NCBI GenBank assembly: GCA_963833375.1 | Contig: CAWHXR010000001.1 | Span: forward strand, 62,001 to 126,000 | DNA: 64,000 bases | Origin: DASUPK01 sp963833375 | Lineage (GTDB): Bacteria > Actinomycetota > Thermoleophilia > Solirubrobacterales > 70-9 | Direction of reading: 5' to 3' | Part shown: positions 49,824 to 57,967 of the stretch, in pieces | Numbering within the stretch: position 1 is the stretch's first letter | Layout: every line of letters starts with the position of its first letter | Position numbers and translations under genes: made by a program | Notes under the pieces: generated by a model | What the model was told of the DNA's origin: nothing | What the model saw: the letters and a program-made list of their open reading frames with translations, nothing else | The model's database searches: none

Positions 49824-49865
49824 CGCTTTGGACGAAGAGCGGCGCTTTGCCTGGAAAGCAGCGCC
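49821..49865 (+). repeat. Double-hairpin repeat, copy 10 (A and B)
   Basis: TAGCGCTTT, loop GGACGAA, GAGCGG, then CGCTTT, loop GCCTGG, AAAGCAGCGCC. Its TAG is the stop codon of the SnoaL gene. It lies 13 bp from the convergent jelly-roll gene stop. Confidence 0.82.
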
Positions 49866-49877
49866 TCCGAGGTAGGA

Positions 49878-50864
49878 CTAGCTCCTCAGCTTGACTTTGC
49901 CGGTCTGCGAGCCGGCGGGTCCTCCCGGTGGCGTGTAGACGACCTTCACCTGGGCCTTCAGCTTGCCCTTCTCCGCCAGCTCCCGCTTGGCCGACTTGGT
50001 CAGCTTCAGGGTGAGGGCGACCTGCTGTTGGGTGGTCGAGGTCAGGGTCCGAGTCACCGGCTTGAGGCTCGTCTTCGCCGCCGCGCTGGCAAGCGCTGGA
50101 TCAGAAGCAGAGCCTGCCTTGAGGGTGCCCGCGCCTGGGACCGTCAACTTCACCTTCACCTTCGGCTTCGTTCCCTTCTGCTTCAGCTTGTCGAGCGTCA
50201 CCGTGTTCGGGCAGCCGTTGAAGGTTCCGGCCGTGCCGACGCACTTGTCCTGGGTGTCGTCCCCGAACCCGTCGTGGTCCGTGTCGCTCTCCACGTCGGC
50301 GTTGAAAAGAGACTCGAAGCCCGGGAAGTTGCCGCTGGGTGCCGTCGCGGTTGTGCCATCCGGCAGTGCGGGGTTCCAGGCGGACTCAGTGGAAGTGGGA
50401 GGAGTGAACCTAGGGACCCCTGAGCCACTCGGCTCGTTGATGCCGATCAGATCGCCGGCCTGGATCGGCAGGTTGGTCGTGAAGTTCTGATCTCCTGAGC
50501 CCACTGGCTGAGCTGGGCTGCTGGTCCCGAACCCTGTGTAAAGGCCACCGCCCGCGGGCCGGATCACGCGTAGCTCGAACGGTCCGCCCGTGGACCCGCC
50601 GGCAAGCCTCCAGCGCACGATGGTCCCGGAGATCGGCGAAGTGACGTTGGCGCCGGACTCCCCCAGCGCTGTGTTCGCCCACGTACACGCGGCACCGCAT
50701 ACGGCGGTGCCATTGGCCGGCATGGTCATGGGGCTGCCGACGGTCACGGTCGCCGCATCGGCGCTTGGAGCGGCCCAAAGAGCGCAGGCTGCCGCGCCGG
50801 CCAGCAGCAGGCTCGCCCGGCCTCGCAGTCGGCTGGCATCACTTGATGAAAGCCAGTTGGTCAT
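49878..50864 (-). CDS. Secreted jelly-roll protein with calcium-type repeat and basic C-terminal module
   Basis: 328 aa, ATG start. Signal peptide (RASLLLAGAAACALWAAPSADA), then a jelly-roll domain like that of the 38307 protein (GTIVRWRLAGGSTGGPFELRVIRPAGG, NFTTNLPIQAGDLIGIN), then a TSP3/OmpA-like calcium loop (SDTDHDGFGDDTQDKCVG) and the shared C-terminal module (VKVKLTVPGAGTL to KVVYTPPGGPAGSQTGKVKLRS). Probably cell-surface. Divergent from the kelch gene (92 bp apart). Confidence 0.75.
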   Translation of the reverse strand: MTNWLSSSDASRLRGRASLLLAGAAACALWAAPSADAATVTVGSPMTMPANGTAVCGAACTWANTALGESGANVTSPISGTIVRWRLAGGSTGGPFELRVIRPAGGGLYTGFGTSSPAQPVGSGDQNFTTNLPIQAGDLIGINEPSGSGVPRFTPPTSTESAWNPALPDGTTATAPSGNFPGFESLFNADVESDTDHDGFGDDTQDKCVGTAGTFNGCPNTVTLDKLKQKGTKPKVKVKLTVPGAGTLKAGSASDPALASAAAKTSLKPVTRTLTSTTQQQVALTLKLTKSAKRELAEKGKLKAQVKVVYTPPGGPAGSQTGKVKLRS

Positions 50865-50956
50865 TCAGTTCCTGCTGTCGGTCGTTGACAGGCACGCAGT
50901 GCTCGGTTAGCGTCGGAGCAGCGTTGGGGGCTTCGGGTAGCCGAGAGGATCGTTGC

Positions 50957-52297
50957 ATGGACGGCCAGGATGCTCAGCGGCAAATCGCTCGAGGAGAGCT
51001 CCCGGCGCGCCTGGCACAACTAGCGACGCTACTCCTGCTCTCGGCGGCCCTCGCCGGCTCGCTGCTGGCGCCTGAGCTGGCGTCGGCTGCCGGCTCGGGC
51101 TCGTTTTCGCCCACTGGTTCGCTCGAAACTACGCGGAGCGGCGCCGGGGCCGCGCCTCTTCCGGACGGCCGGGTCCTGGTGGTCGCCGGCACGAACGGCA
51201 CCGACGTGCTTCCCACGGAGGGGTTCAACCCGCAGATCGGCACCTTCAGCTCCGCGGGGCTCCCGGCTCTGAGCACCGGGCGGTACAACGTCGCCGCGAC
51301 GCGGCTATCCGATGGGCGGGTCCTGATCGCCGGTGGCAACGAGGGCTCCGCCACCCTCCAGACGACCCTGTTCTTTGACCCTCAGACAAACGGTTTCAGC
51401 TCGGGGCCGATGTTGACCGTTCCGCGTGCCAATGCCGCGGCAGCCCTGCTCCCGGATGGGAGGGTGCTCGTCGCGGGCGGGAACAACGCCGGCGGGTTCC
51501 TGAACAGCGCCGAGATCTACAACCCGCAGACGAACGGCTTCAGCTCGGTCGGGCCGATGGGATCCGTGCGCACTGGCGCCGTCGCCGCCCCGCTCCCCGG
51601 CGGCCGAGTTCTGGTCGCCGGGGGCCGTGACGACGACCCCATCCACTCCAGCGCTGAGATCTTCGATCCTGGCACGAACACCTTCAGCTCGGCGGGGATC
51701 GGCTCGATGGGCACCGAGCGCGTCGCCGCCGCCGCCGCCCCTCTCCCCGACGGCCGGGTTCTGGTCGCAGGCGGCAGCAGCGCCACCTCGCCGGCCCTGG
51801 CGAGCGCCGAGGTCTTCGATCCCAAGACCAACACCTTCAGCTCCGCGGGAATCGGAGCGATGGGCACTGCCCGCTCGGGCGCCTTCGCCGCTTCGCTGTC
51901 CGACGGGCGGGTGCTCGTCGCGGGCGGGCAGGATGGTACGTCGTACCTGCAGAGCGCCGAGATCTACGCCGCGACCAACACCTTCAGCTTCAGGGTCAAG
52001 GGCAGGAAGCTGATCGTCAGCGTTCAGGCGAGCGGCAAGGTCTCCGTCAGCGACGCGGCCTCGTCGCTCAACGCTTCGGTCGCAAAGAAGAAGCGCAGGC
52101 TGCTGCTGAAGCCATCGAGCGCCTCGGGCGACCCGCCGACGATCGCGGTCGCCCTGCGCCTCTCGAAGCTCGCCAAGCAGCGGCTTCGTCAAAGGGGGAA
52201 GGTGAAGGTCAGGACGCGGATCACCTTCACGCCTCAGGGCGGCCTCGCCAACACCCAGACGGCAAAGCTGAAGATCAAGGGTAAGAAGAAGAAGTAG
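50957..52297 (+). CDS. Secreted kelch-repeat protein with basic C-terminal module
   Basis: 446 aa from ATG 50957; the longer reading upstream lacks a signal peptide. Signal: LATLLLLSAALAGSLLAPELASA. At least six kelch blades follow with the repeated pattern DGRVLVAGG (residues about 55-340) and SAEIYNPQTNGFSS/AEVFDPKTNTFSS between them, forming a beta-propeller. The end carries the module seen in 38307 and 49878 (KVRTRITFTPQGG, LANTQTAKLKIKGKKKK). It is probably a surface-bound propeller for binding or adhesion. Confidence 0.8.
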   Translation: MDGQDAQRQIARGELPARLAQLATLLLLSAALAGSLLAPELASAAGSGSFSPTGSLETTRSGAGAAPLPDGRVLVVAGTNGTDVLPTEGFNPQIGTFSSAGLPALSTGRYNVAATRLSDGRVLIAGGNEGSATLQTTLFFDPQTNGFSSGPMLTVPRANAAAALLPDGRVLVAGGNNAGGFLNSAEIYNPQTNGFSSVGPMGSVRTGAVAAPLPGGRVLVAGGRDDDPIHSSAEIFDPGTNTFSSAGIGSMGTERVAAAAAPLPDGRVLVAGGSSATSPALASAEVFDPKTNTFSSAGIGAMGTARSGAFAASLSDGRVLVAGGQDGTSYLQSAEIYAATNTFSFRVKGRKLIVSVQASGKVSVSDAASSLNASVAKKKRRLLLKPSSASGDPPTIAVALRLSKLAKQRLRQRGKVKVRTRITFTPQGGLANTQTAKLKIKGKKKK

Positions 52298-52391
52298 CCC
52301 AGCGCAGGCGCCCTGAGAAGAAATGGGGTAAGCGCCCTCGGCCACGAGGCCCGCTGCTCGTTCGCGCGAGAAGCGAGCGCCAGGTCGAAGA

Positions 52392-52414
52392 GCGCTCCTT
52401 TCCATGCAAAGCAG
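52392..52414 (-). repeat. Double-hairpin repeat, copy 11 (inverted B half)
   Basis: GCGCTCCTTT, loop CCATGC, AAAGCAGC, the reverse complement of the B hairpin with one extra base in the arm. It lies about 95 bp after the kelch gene. Confidence 0.75.
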
Positions 52415-52548
52415 CACTGTCCGGCAGCGGGACACGATGTCGCTTTCGCATGATGGGGAGAGTCCCGCGACCTCCGGGCCTTTTGTCTGTTCGAAGGCCT
52501 AACGCATGCTTGGCCAAGCCCTAACCCGCGACGAGGAGAATGCGTGGC

Positions 52549-52776
52549 ATGACAACGAGAATCCAAAGCAGACGCATCTCGCGGCTGGCGGCCGCCCTGC
52601 TGTCGGCGGCGGTGCTCGGCTCAGCGCTGGCGCCCGCAGGGATCGCGGCCAGTCAGGCGAACAATGGAGTCCGGGCGAAGGCGACCTCCGGTGCCGACGA
52701 CAAGTGCCGGCAGATCAAGAACAAGAAGAAGCGCAAGCGATGCATCGCCAAGCATGAGGGCGTCAACCACCACTGA
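52549..52776 (+). CDS. Small secreted basic protein (75 aa)
   Basis: ATG 52549, 9-13 bp after GAGGAG; an ATG at 52540 is in frame but too close to that site. Signal peptide LAAALLSAAVLGSALAPAGIAA, then DDKCRQIKNKKKRKRCIAKHEG, a 20-residue basic segment with two Cys that could form a loop. No family recognised. It is flanked by inverted repeat copies 11 and 12. Confidence 0.6.
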   Translation: MTTRIQSRRISRLAAALLSAAVLGSALAPAGIAASQANNGVRAKATSGADDKCRQIKNKKKRKRCIAKHEGVNHH

Positions 52777-52789
52777 GCGTCTCGTCGGC

Positions 52790-52817
52790 TGGTCCAGTTC
52801 GAATCCCGCCCCCGCCA
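52790..52817 (+). other. tRNA-like 3' end (candidate second attachment scar)
   Basis: GTTCGAATC followed by a CCCGCC/CCCGCCA end looks like the T-loop and acceptor 3' strand of a tRNA with a GGCGGGG-type acceptor. The T-stem 5' strand does not pair, and no D- or anticodon arm precedes it, so it is a fragment. A tRNA-style terminator follows directly. Confidence 0.45.
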
Positions 52818-52820
52818 CTG

Positions 52821-52850
52821 GAGAAAGGGCTGCGGATGCGGCCCTTTCTC
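52821..52850 (+). terminator. Strong rho-independent terminator
   Basis: GAGAAAGGGC and GCCCTTTCTC form a perfect 10-bp stem around TGCGGATGCG, followed by TTT. It follows the tRNA-like 3' end, as terminators of tRNA genes often do, and would also end the 52549 transcript. Confidence 0.75.
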
Positions 52851-52926
52851 TTTGGCGGAAGTAGACATGGGCGGGAATTAGGCGGTCCTCCCCTCCCAAG
52901 AAGGGGTGCGTGATTCCCAGCAACCC

Positions 52927-52958
52927 CCCGCTTTCCATGCAAAGCGCCGCTTCTCGTC
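52927..52958 (-). repeat. Double-hairpin repeat, copy 12 (inverted B then A)
   Basis: CCCGCTTT, loop CCATGC, AAAGCG, then CCGCTT-CTCGTC, the start of an inverted A. This is the last copy I saw, about 165 bp before the IS110 remnant. Confidence 0.78.
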
Positions 52959-53121
52959 TCTATGAAGAAGGGCTGGTTGTCAGGTAGCGGTGGTGATTGG
53001 GCTCAGGGTGCTCTCGTGGTTCGAGGGGTTAGGAGCGGTGCTCATGTCTCCATGGCCTCCTCGGCGGGAGGATCAGGCGAAATCGGATGCTTCGCTCTCG
53101 GGCGCAAATCCAAAAGGGCGG

Positions 53122-53440
53122 TCAGGCCGCCAGACGAAGAGCGGCGCCTCGGGGAGCGAACTCCTCATTGCGAGAAAGCATGTGCCAGATCGCGCGGGCG
53201 AGCCTGCGGGCGATCTCGATCTGGGCGACCTTGGCCCGCGCTGCTTGCCGAGCCGGCGCTTGGTGCGCTGGTATCGCTCCGAGTAGGCCGGGGGCTTGAG
53301 CGCGTGCATGGTGGCCTCGAGCAGCGCCCAGCGCAGGTAGGTGGGCCCGTGCTTGCTCAAAGGGCCGCGTCGGTCTGAGTCGCCCGACTGGACCACCCTG
53401 GGGCAAAGGCCGGTATAGCCGGCGGGCTTCCGCACGTCTG
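53122..53440 (-). pseudogene. IS110 family transposase C-terminal remnant
   Basis: One frame reads KPAGYTGLCPRVVQSGDSDRRGPLSKHGPTYLRWALLEA and KRRLGKQRG, the conserved transposase_20 core of IS110 elements; after a one-base loss near 53240 the next frame reads AKVAQIEIARRLARAIWHMLSRNEEF. The DEDD RuvC-like N-terminal domain and both element ends are absent, so it is immobile. IS110 elements carry a guide RNA at one end; that end is not present here. Confidence 0.82.
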
Positions 53441-53539
53441 GTTCTGGGTCCCGGCCGGGGGTGGTCACTCTCGACCCTGGGCCAATCTCGCGTCGGCGGG
53501 CAAGGGATTGGGCACTTGCCGCCCTGCAATGATGGCCGC

Positions 53540-54673
53540 GTGGACACGATCTTCGGTGTCGCGTGGGAGGACTTGGAGCTTGATGACGTGCGGCGCTACC
53601 TGGATGGCGCCGAGGGCGAACCGCTGCTGTGGGAGTGCAAGGGCACCAAGCTGGACCCCCACGACGTCCGCAAGGAGGTCTGCGGCTTCGCCAACGGCAA
53701 CGAGCCGGGCTACCTGATTCTCGGGGGCGACGAGGGAGCCAGTGGCTGGGAGCTGAACGGCCACGCGTTTTCGGACGAGCCGCCCGAGTGGGTATCGCAG
53801 GCGGTAAAGGATGGGGTGCGTCCATATCCAGCACTCGATGTGCGCTCCTGGCGTGTCAAGAGGGGCAGCCCCAAAAAGGTAGCCGTGGTGCGGGTGGAGC
53901 CGGTCGCCACACCGCCGTGCTTCAGCCGGGGGACCGTCTACGAGCGGGTGAGCGGCGCCACTGTCGCCGTCAAGGAACCCGTCCAGCTGGCGGCCCTCTA
54001 TGGGCGCGGTCAGGCAGCGCGCCAGCGGGCGGAGGAGCTGGCGGTCGACTGGGCGAAGCTGGGACGCGACGACTACGAGCACGAGCTGGTGGCCGATGAC
54101 CGATGTCGCTTCGCCCTGGCGGTCGCAGCCACCGGCTACCGGTCGGACATCAGCTCCCGGCTGTTCACCCCTGGATTCGATGAGGCTTTGAAGCAGGTGG
54201 CGCGGGAGTACCTGGTGCGGCCGGAAGGCCGACCCGAGGACATGCTCACACCGACCGTCCTATCAACCCGGCAGTGGGGGCGGTTGGCATACGTGCAGGA
54301 TCAGCCCGCGCACGACCTGACTGTGGGCTGGCTCATCACGGGGCACTGGAGCGGGACGGTCGTCATCCAGTACGTGACCACGGCGGTGTGGGTCGAGGCC
54401 GACCTCCTCGTAGAGAGCGAAATGCGCGATGCGATGTCGGCGGCGCTGCCGTTGGTCGAGGCGCTGGGTGGTTACGGCCCGCGCCACGTTGCCGTCAACG
54501 TCCACGGTGGCGATGCGTTGCGGACCTCCGAGACGAGAATGCCCGTGGACGCGGCGATGGACCGTGGGCCAACTGACGACAGCCCAGATGAACTGATCCC
54601 CAGCCTGACCCGTGAGCTGCGGCGGGCGCAGGAGCGCACCGCTCAGGAGGAAGCGCCAGACCTCTCCTCCTGA
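53540..54673 (+). CDS. AlbA_2 (Schlafen-type) domain protein
   Basis: 377 aa from GTG 53540; a TTG at 53516 is also in frame. The N-terminal part PLLWECKGTKLDPHDVRKEVCGFANGNEPGYLILGGDE is the AlbA_2 signature (E-x-K near 30 and FANGN-x-x-GYLILG), found in nucleic-acid-binding and Schlafen-related proteins. VAVVRVEPVATPPCFSRGTVYERVSGATV closes the domain. The C-terminal 230 residues are unassigned and end acidic and disordered. It lies directly beside the IS110 remnant at the accessory-region edge; a defence role is possible but not shown. Confidence 0.72.
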   Translation: MDTIFGVAWEDLELDDVRRYLDGAEGEPLLWECKGTKLDPHDVRKEVCGFANGNEPGYLILGGDEGASGWELNGHAFSDEPPEWVSQAVKDGVRPYPALDVRSWRVKRGSPKKVAVVRVEPVATPPCFSRGTVYERVSGATVAVKEPVQLAALYGRGQAARQRAEELAVDWAKLGRDDYEHELVADDRCRFALAVAATGYRSDISSRLFTPGFDEALKQVAREYLVRPEGRPEDMLTPTVLSTRQWGRLAYVQDQPAHDLTVGWLITGHWSGTVVIQYVTTAVWVEADLLVESEMRDAMSAALPLVEALGGYGPRHVAVNVHGGDALRTSETRMPVDAAMDRGPTDDSPDELIPSLTRELRRAQERTAQEEAPDLSS

Positions 54674-54809
54674 GCGGGAGCCCCACCTGCCGGGCTGGTC
54701 GCGGCGCTCCCAGCTCGGCTGTTGCCGCTGATCACCATGCGCTACGCGAACCGTCCGGGCGGCATCCAGCAGGTCATCTCCTTCAAGAAGTACGAGACTG
54801 TCGCGCCGG

Positions 54810-55595
54810 ATGGCGCGTAAGCAGAAGGCGATGGTCGGCGCGCACGTGGCGCCCAAGCAACCGCTTCAGGAGGCCGAGGCGATCGGGGCCGACTGCGTCC
54901 AGATCTTCCTCTCTGATCCGCAGGGCTGGAAGAAGCCGCCGCCGCGCAAGGACGCCGCCAAGCTCCGGGACTCGCCGATGCCGCTCTACGTCCACGCGCC
55001 GTACCTGATCAACGTCTGCTCGCCCCGCAACAACGTCCGCTACGGGTCGCGCAAGATCCTCCAGCAGACCTGCGAGGCCGCCGCCGACGTCGGGGCGGCC
55101 GCGGTGATCGTCCACGCCGGCCACGCGGAGGATGGGGTCGGCGAGGGCGTCGGCCGCTGGCTCCGGACGCTGGAGATGCTCGAGTCGGAGGTCCCGGTCC
55201 TGATCGAGAACACCGCCGGCGGCGAGAACGCTGTCGCCCGCCGCTTCGACGCCCTGGCCCGCCTCTGGGAGGCGGTCTCGAAGGACACGTCGGGGGTGGA
55301 CGTCGGCTTCTGCTTCGACACCTGCCACGCGCACGCCGCGGGTGAGGAGCTCTCCGATGCGGTCGAGAGGGTGCTCGCGATCGTCGGGGCGATCGACCTG
55401 CTGCACGCGAACGACTCCCGGGACCCGCCCGGCACCGGCGCCGACCGCCACGCCAATCTCGGCAAGGGAGAGATCGGCGCCGAGGTGCTGCGGGAGATGA
55501 TCAGGACCGCGGGCCCTCCGGTGGTGGTCGAGACGCCCGGCGGCGCGACGGAGATGCGAGCGGACCTGGAGTTCGTCCGCGCCGCGCTGGGCTAG
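54810..55595 (+). CDS. nfo: Deoxyribonuclease IV (endonuclease IV, AP endonuclease)
   Basis: 261 aa, ATG start. TIM barrel with three zinc ions: GAHVAPKQPLQEAEAIGADCVQIFLSDPQGWKKP at the start, PLYVHAPYLINVCSP, AAVIVHAGH, VLIENTAGG, VGFCFDTCHAHAAG, LLHANDSRDPPGTGADRHANLGKGEIG and a final VVETPGG. All His/Asp/Glu ligands of the family are in place. It cleaves abasic sites in base-excision repair. Convergent with the LtrA-like gene, whose stop codon overlaps its own. Confidence 0.93.
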   Translation: MARKQKAMVGAHVAPKQPLQEAEAIGADCVQIFLSDPQGWKKPPPRKDAAKLRDSPMPLYVHAPYLINVCSPRNNVRYGSRKILQQTCEAAADVGAAAVIVHAGHAEDGVGEGVGRWLRTLEMLESEVPVLIENTAGGENAVARRFDALARLWEAVSKDTSGVDVGFCFDTCHAHAAGEELSDAVERVLAIVGAIDLLHANDSRDPPGTGADRHANLGKGEIGAEVLREMIRTAGPPVVVETPGGATEMRADLEFVRAALG

Positions 55596-56740
55596 TCGGA
55601 GGTGGTCACGGGCGCGACGCTCGGCGCCGGCTCACCCTCGAGCACCAGGCAGGCGCCCAGGATCGCGACCAGGGCGGTGAGCTGGGCAAGCGCCGATGCC
55701 TCGGTCCCCAGCGGAATCGTCGCCAGGGCCAGCAGGGCGGCCAGGGCGCGCCAGGGACGCAGCGGCAGGTGGAGGAAGCGCCGAAAGAGCGCGTGCCCGA
55801 GCAGGAAAGTGGCCGTACCCCCGGCGAGCGCGAGCGCCCGCGCGAAGTCCAGCGGATCGAAGGCATGGCCGATCGCCCGCTCAAGCGCCGCCGCGTCGAA
55901 GACGATCCCGAGCAGGATCAGCAGGTGGGCCCAGTAGTAGGCGGCGTTGGTGAAGTAGAACTCCCGCCGCGTCGGCGTCATCCGGCGAAGCGCGCCCTCG
56001 GCCTCGACGTCATCGCCGCCGAAGTAGACCCACCAGAGCTCGGCCGTGAGGATCAGGCCCAGCACGGCGACGGCGAGCATCTCGCCGGTGATCGCAAGGC
56101 CCGAGGCCCCGATCCCGACGGCGACCACCGATTCGCCCAGCGCCACCATCACGACCAGCCCGTGTCGCTCCACGAAATGCGAGGGGACGATCCAGCCGGC
56201 TTCCTCCGGGACCAGCGCAGGCGTGATCGCGAAGATCGGCACGGCGAGCCCCCAGAGCACGTACTCCAGGGTCCCCCCGACGATCGTCGCCGCCAGGATC
56301 AGCGCCCCCGCGACGACGTTCATGCGCGCGAAGCTCCATACGCCCGCCACCGACCAGCTCGCCGACTGCATGTAGAGGACCGTGTGGATCGCGATCACCG
56401 CGAGGTAGGCGCAGGCGAAGACGACCCCGTCGCCCGAGAAAGCGGTCGGGATCGTCAGGGAGATCGCGAAGAACGCCGCCATCCCCGCCAACAGCGGCAG
56501 GCGCAGGGCCGCCCGGTCGGGAGGAACCGCGTTGGTGAGCCAGGCGAAGGCGGCGTACATCCACCAGATCGAGGTCAGCATCAGGACGATCTGGGCGAGG
56601 CTCTTGCCGTTCGGCGCGCTCGCCAGCAGGGCAGTCAGCTGGGTGATCGTGAAGACGAAGACGAGGTCGAAGAAGAGCTCGATCGACGAGACTCGGACCT
56701 CCCCGTCCCCCTGTGCCGCCGCGGCCGCGGTCTCTGCCAT
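55592..56740 (-). CDS. Low temperature requirement protein A (LtrA)-like membrane protein
   Basis: 382 aa from ATG 56740; the longer in-frame reading runs into the exonuclease gene. It begins with the LtrA hallmark VSSIELFFDLVFVFTITQLTALL and contains about ten hydrophobic segments, including SIWWMYAAFAWLTNAV, HFVERHGLVVMVALGESVVAVGIG and AELWWVYFGGDD. Function in other bacteria is unclear despite the name. It is divergent from the YhaM-like gene (114 bp). Confidence 0.85.
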   Translation of the reverse strand: MAETAAAAAQGDGEVRVSSIELFFDLVFVFTITQLTALLASAPNGKSLAQIVLMLTSIWWMYAAFAWLTNAVPPDRAALRLPLLAGMAAFFAISLTIPTAFSGDGVVFACAYLAVIAIHTVLYMQSASWSVAGVWSFARMNVVAGALILAATIVGGTLEYVLWGLAVPIFAITPALVPEEAGWIVPSHFVERHGLVVMVALGESVVAVGIGASGLAITGEMLAVAVLGLILTAELWWVYFGGDDVEAEGALRRMTPTRREFYFTNAAYYWAHLLILLGIVFDAAALERAIGHAFDPLDFARALALAGGTATFLLGHALFRRFLHLPLRPWRALAALLALATIPLGTEASALAQLTALVAILGACLVLEGEPAPSVAPVTTSD

Positions 56741-56854
56741 CCAGCTCGAGATTACCGCCGCGGGTTGGACCGTCCGGCCGTGTTCTCGCGCCCGGCGCCG
56801 ACCCCGATTCTGCGGATAGTCCTGTCCGCAGCCGTCTCTACTTTCAGAGACCTC

Positions 56855-57868
56855 ATGGCTGAGACGCTTTTCGAGAGCGGGAGCGGCAACGGGACGCCGG
56901 AGGCGTCTCAGACCGGCCTGCTCCGTGAGCTCTCTGACGGCGATGAGGTGAGGGGCGCCTTCGTGGTGCGCGAGCGAGAGCGCCGGCAGAAGCGCAATGG
57001 CGAGCACTTCCTCCGGGTCGTGCTGGCCGACAAGACCGGCACGGTTCCGGCGATCGCCTGGGACGGCGTCGCCGAGTGCTTCGAGGCCTGCGCGCCGGGG
57101 TCGATCGTCCTGGTCCGGGGCAGCTTCTCGATTCATCCCCAGTTCGGCAGGCAGATCAAGCTCGTCGCCGTCCGCCCCGCGGGCCCCGGCGAGTACGACG
57201 CCGAGCAGCTGGCGGAGGGACCGGCCCGCTCAATCGAGCTGCTCGAGGTCGACCTCCGGGAATTGATCGGGACGGTGCAGAACCCCTTTCTGCGCAAGCT
57301 CCTGGACCGCTTCTTCGGGGCGGAGACCGAGTCGTGGGCGCGCTTCCGCGAGGCACCGGCCGCCAAGCACTACCACCAGGCCTACGCGGGAGGGCTGCTC
57401 GAGCACACCCTCTCAGTCGCCCAAGCCGTCAGCGCCGCGGCGAACTTCTTTCCCGGCATCGACCGCGAGATCGCGGTCACCGGGGCGATGCTCCACGACG
57501 TCGGCAAGACGGAGGCCTACAACGACGACCCCCTGGCCATCGAACTGACCGACGCGGGCCGTCTCGAGGGTGAAATCCCTCGCGGCTACTACAAGGTGCG
57601 CCGCCAGATCGAGGGGATCGAGGGCTTCGATCCCCACCTGGGCCAGGCGATCGTCCACATCATCCTCAGCCACCACGGCTCGCTGGAGCACGGATCGCCG
57701 GTTGTCCCCTGCACCCGTGAGGCGACCCTCGTTCACGCGATCGACAACCTCGGCGGCAAGCTCGGCAGTTTCGACCGTCTGGAGCGCGAGCTCGCCGACG
57801 GCGAGAGCTGGTCCCGCTTCGATCGCGGCATCGACGGCTCGGCTTTCTTCGGGTCTCGCGCGGCCTAG
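56855..57868 (+). CDS. 3'-5' exoribonuclease YhaM-like (OB fold plus HD domain)
   Basis: 337 aa from ATG 56855. Residues 25-105 form an OB-fold (LRELSDGDEVRGAFVVRERERRQKRNGEHFL, VPAIAWDGVAE), and 160-330 an HD phosphohydrolase with HHQAYAGGLLEHTLSV-like metal His, AMLHDVGKTEAY, and HHGSLEHGSP. This order is that of the YhaM 3'-5' exonucleases that trim RNA or ssDNA with Mn. It lies in a nucleic-acid-repair neighbourhood with nfo and PafBC. Confidence 0.87.
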   Translation: MAETLFESGSGNGTPEASQTGLLRELSDGDEVRGAFVVRERERRQKRNGEHFLRVVLADKTGTVPAIAWDGVAECFEACAPGSIVLVRGSFSIHPQFGRQIKLVAVRPAGPGEYDAEQLAEGPARSIELLEVDLRELIGTVQNPFLRKLLDRFFGAETESWARFREAPAAKHYHQAYAGGLLEHTLSVAQAVSAAANFFPGIDREIAVTGAMLHDVGKTEAYNDDPLAIELTDAGRLEGEIPRGYYKVRRQIEGIEGFDPHLGQAIVHIILSHHGSLEHGSPVVPCTREATLVHAIDNLGGKLGSFDRLERELADGESWSRFDRGIDGSAFFGSRAA

Positions 57869-57967
57869 CGGCGACCGTAGCGGTCGAGCGCGCGCTGAAG
57901 CCCCATCCCATACGGCGTCCGCGCCGTATTACGCAGGTCAGCCAAAGGGACGAGAAGGGACGACTCG

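Noticed and set aside
41086..52958. Integron attC array
   Set aside because: No GTTRRRY/RYYYAAC core sites and no IntI-type gene in the window; gene orientations are mixed. Kept only as an analogy.
41086..52958. CRISPR array
   Set aside because: Repeat copies are 0.3-2.6 kb apart with genes between them, vary in completeness and occur in both orientations; no cas genes.
54737..54820. 27-codon reading just before nfo
   Set aside because: It overlaps the nfo start, has no clear ribosome site and no recognisable family; probably chance or a remnant.
55592..57136. Longer start for the LtrA-like protein (514 aa)
   Set aside because: The added 132 residues overlap the YhaM-like gene and are not hydrophobic; LtrA proteins begin near MAET at 56740.
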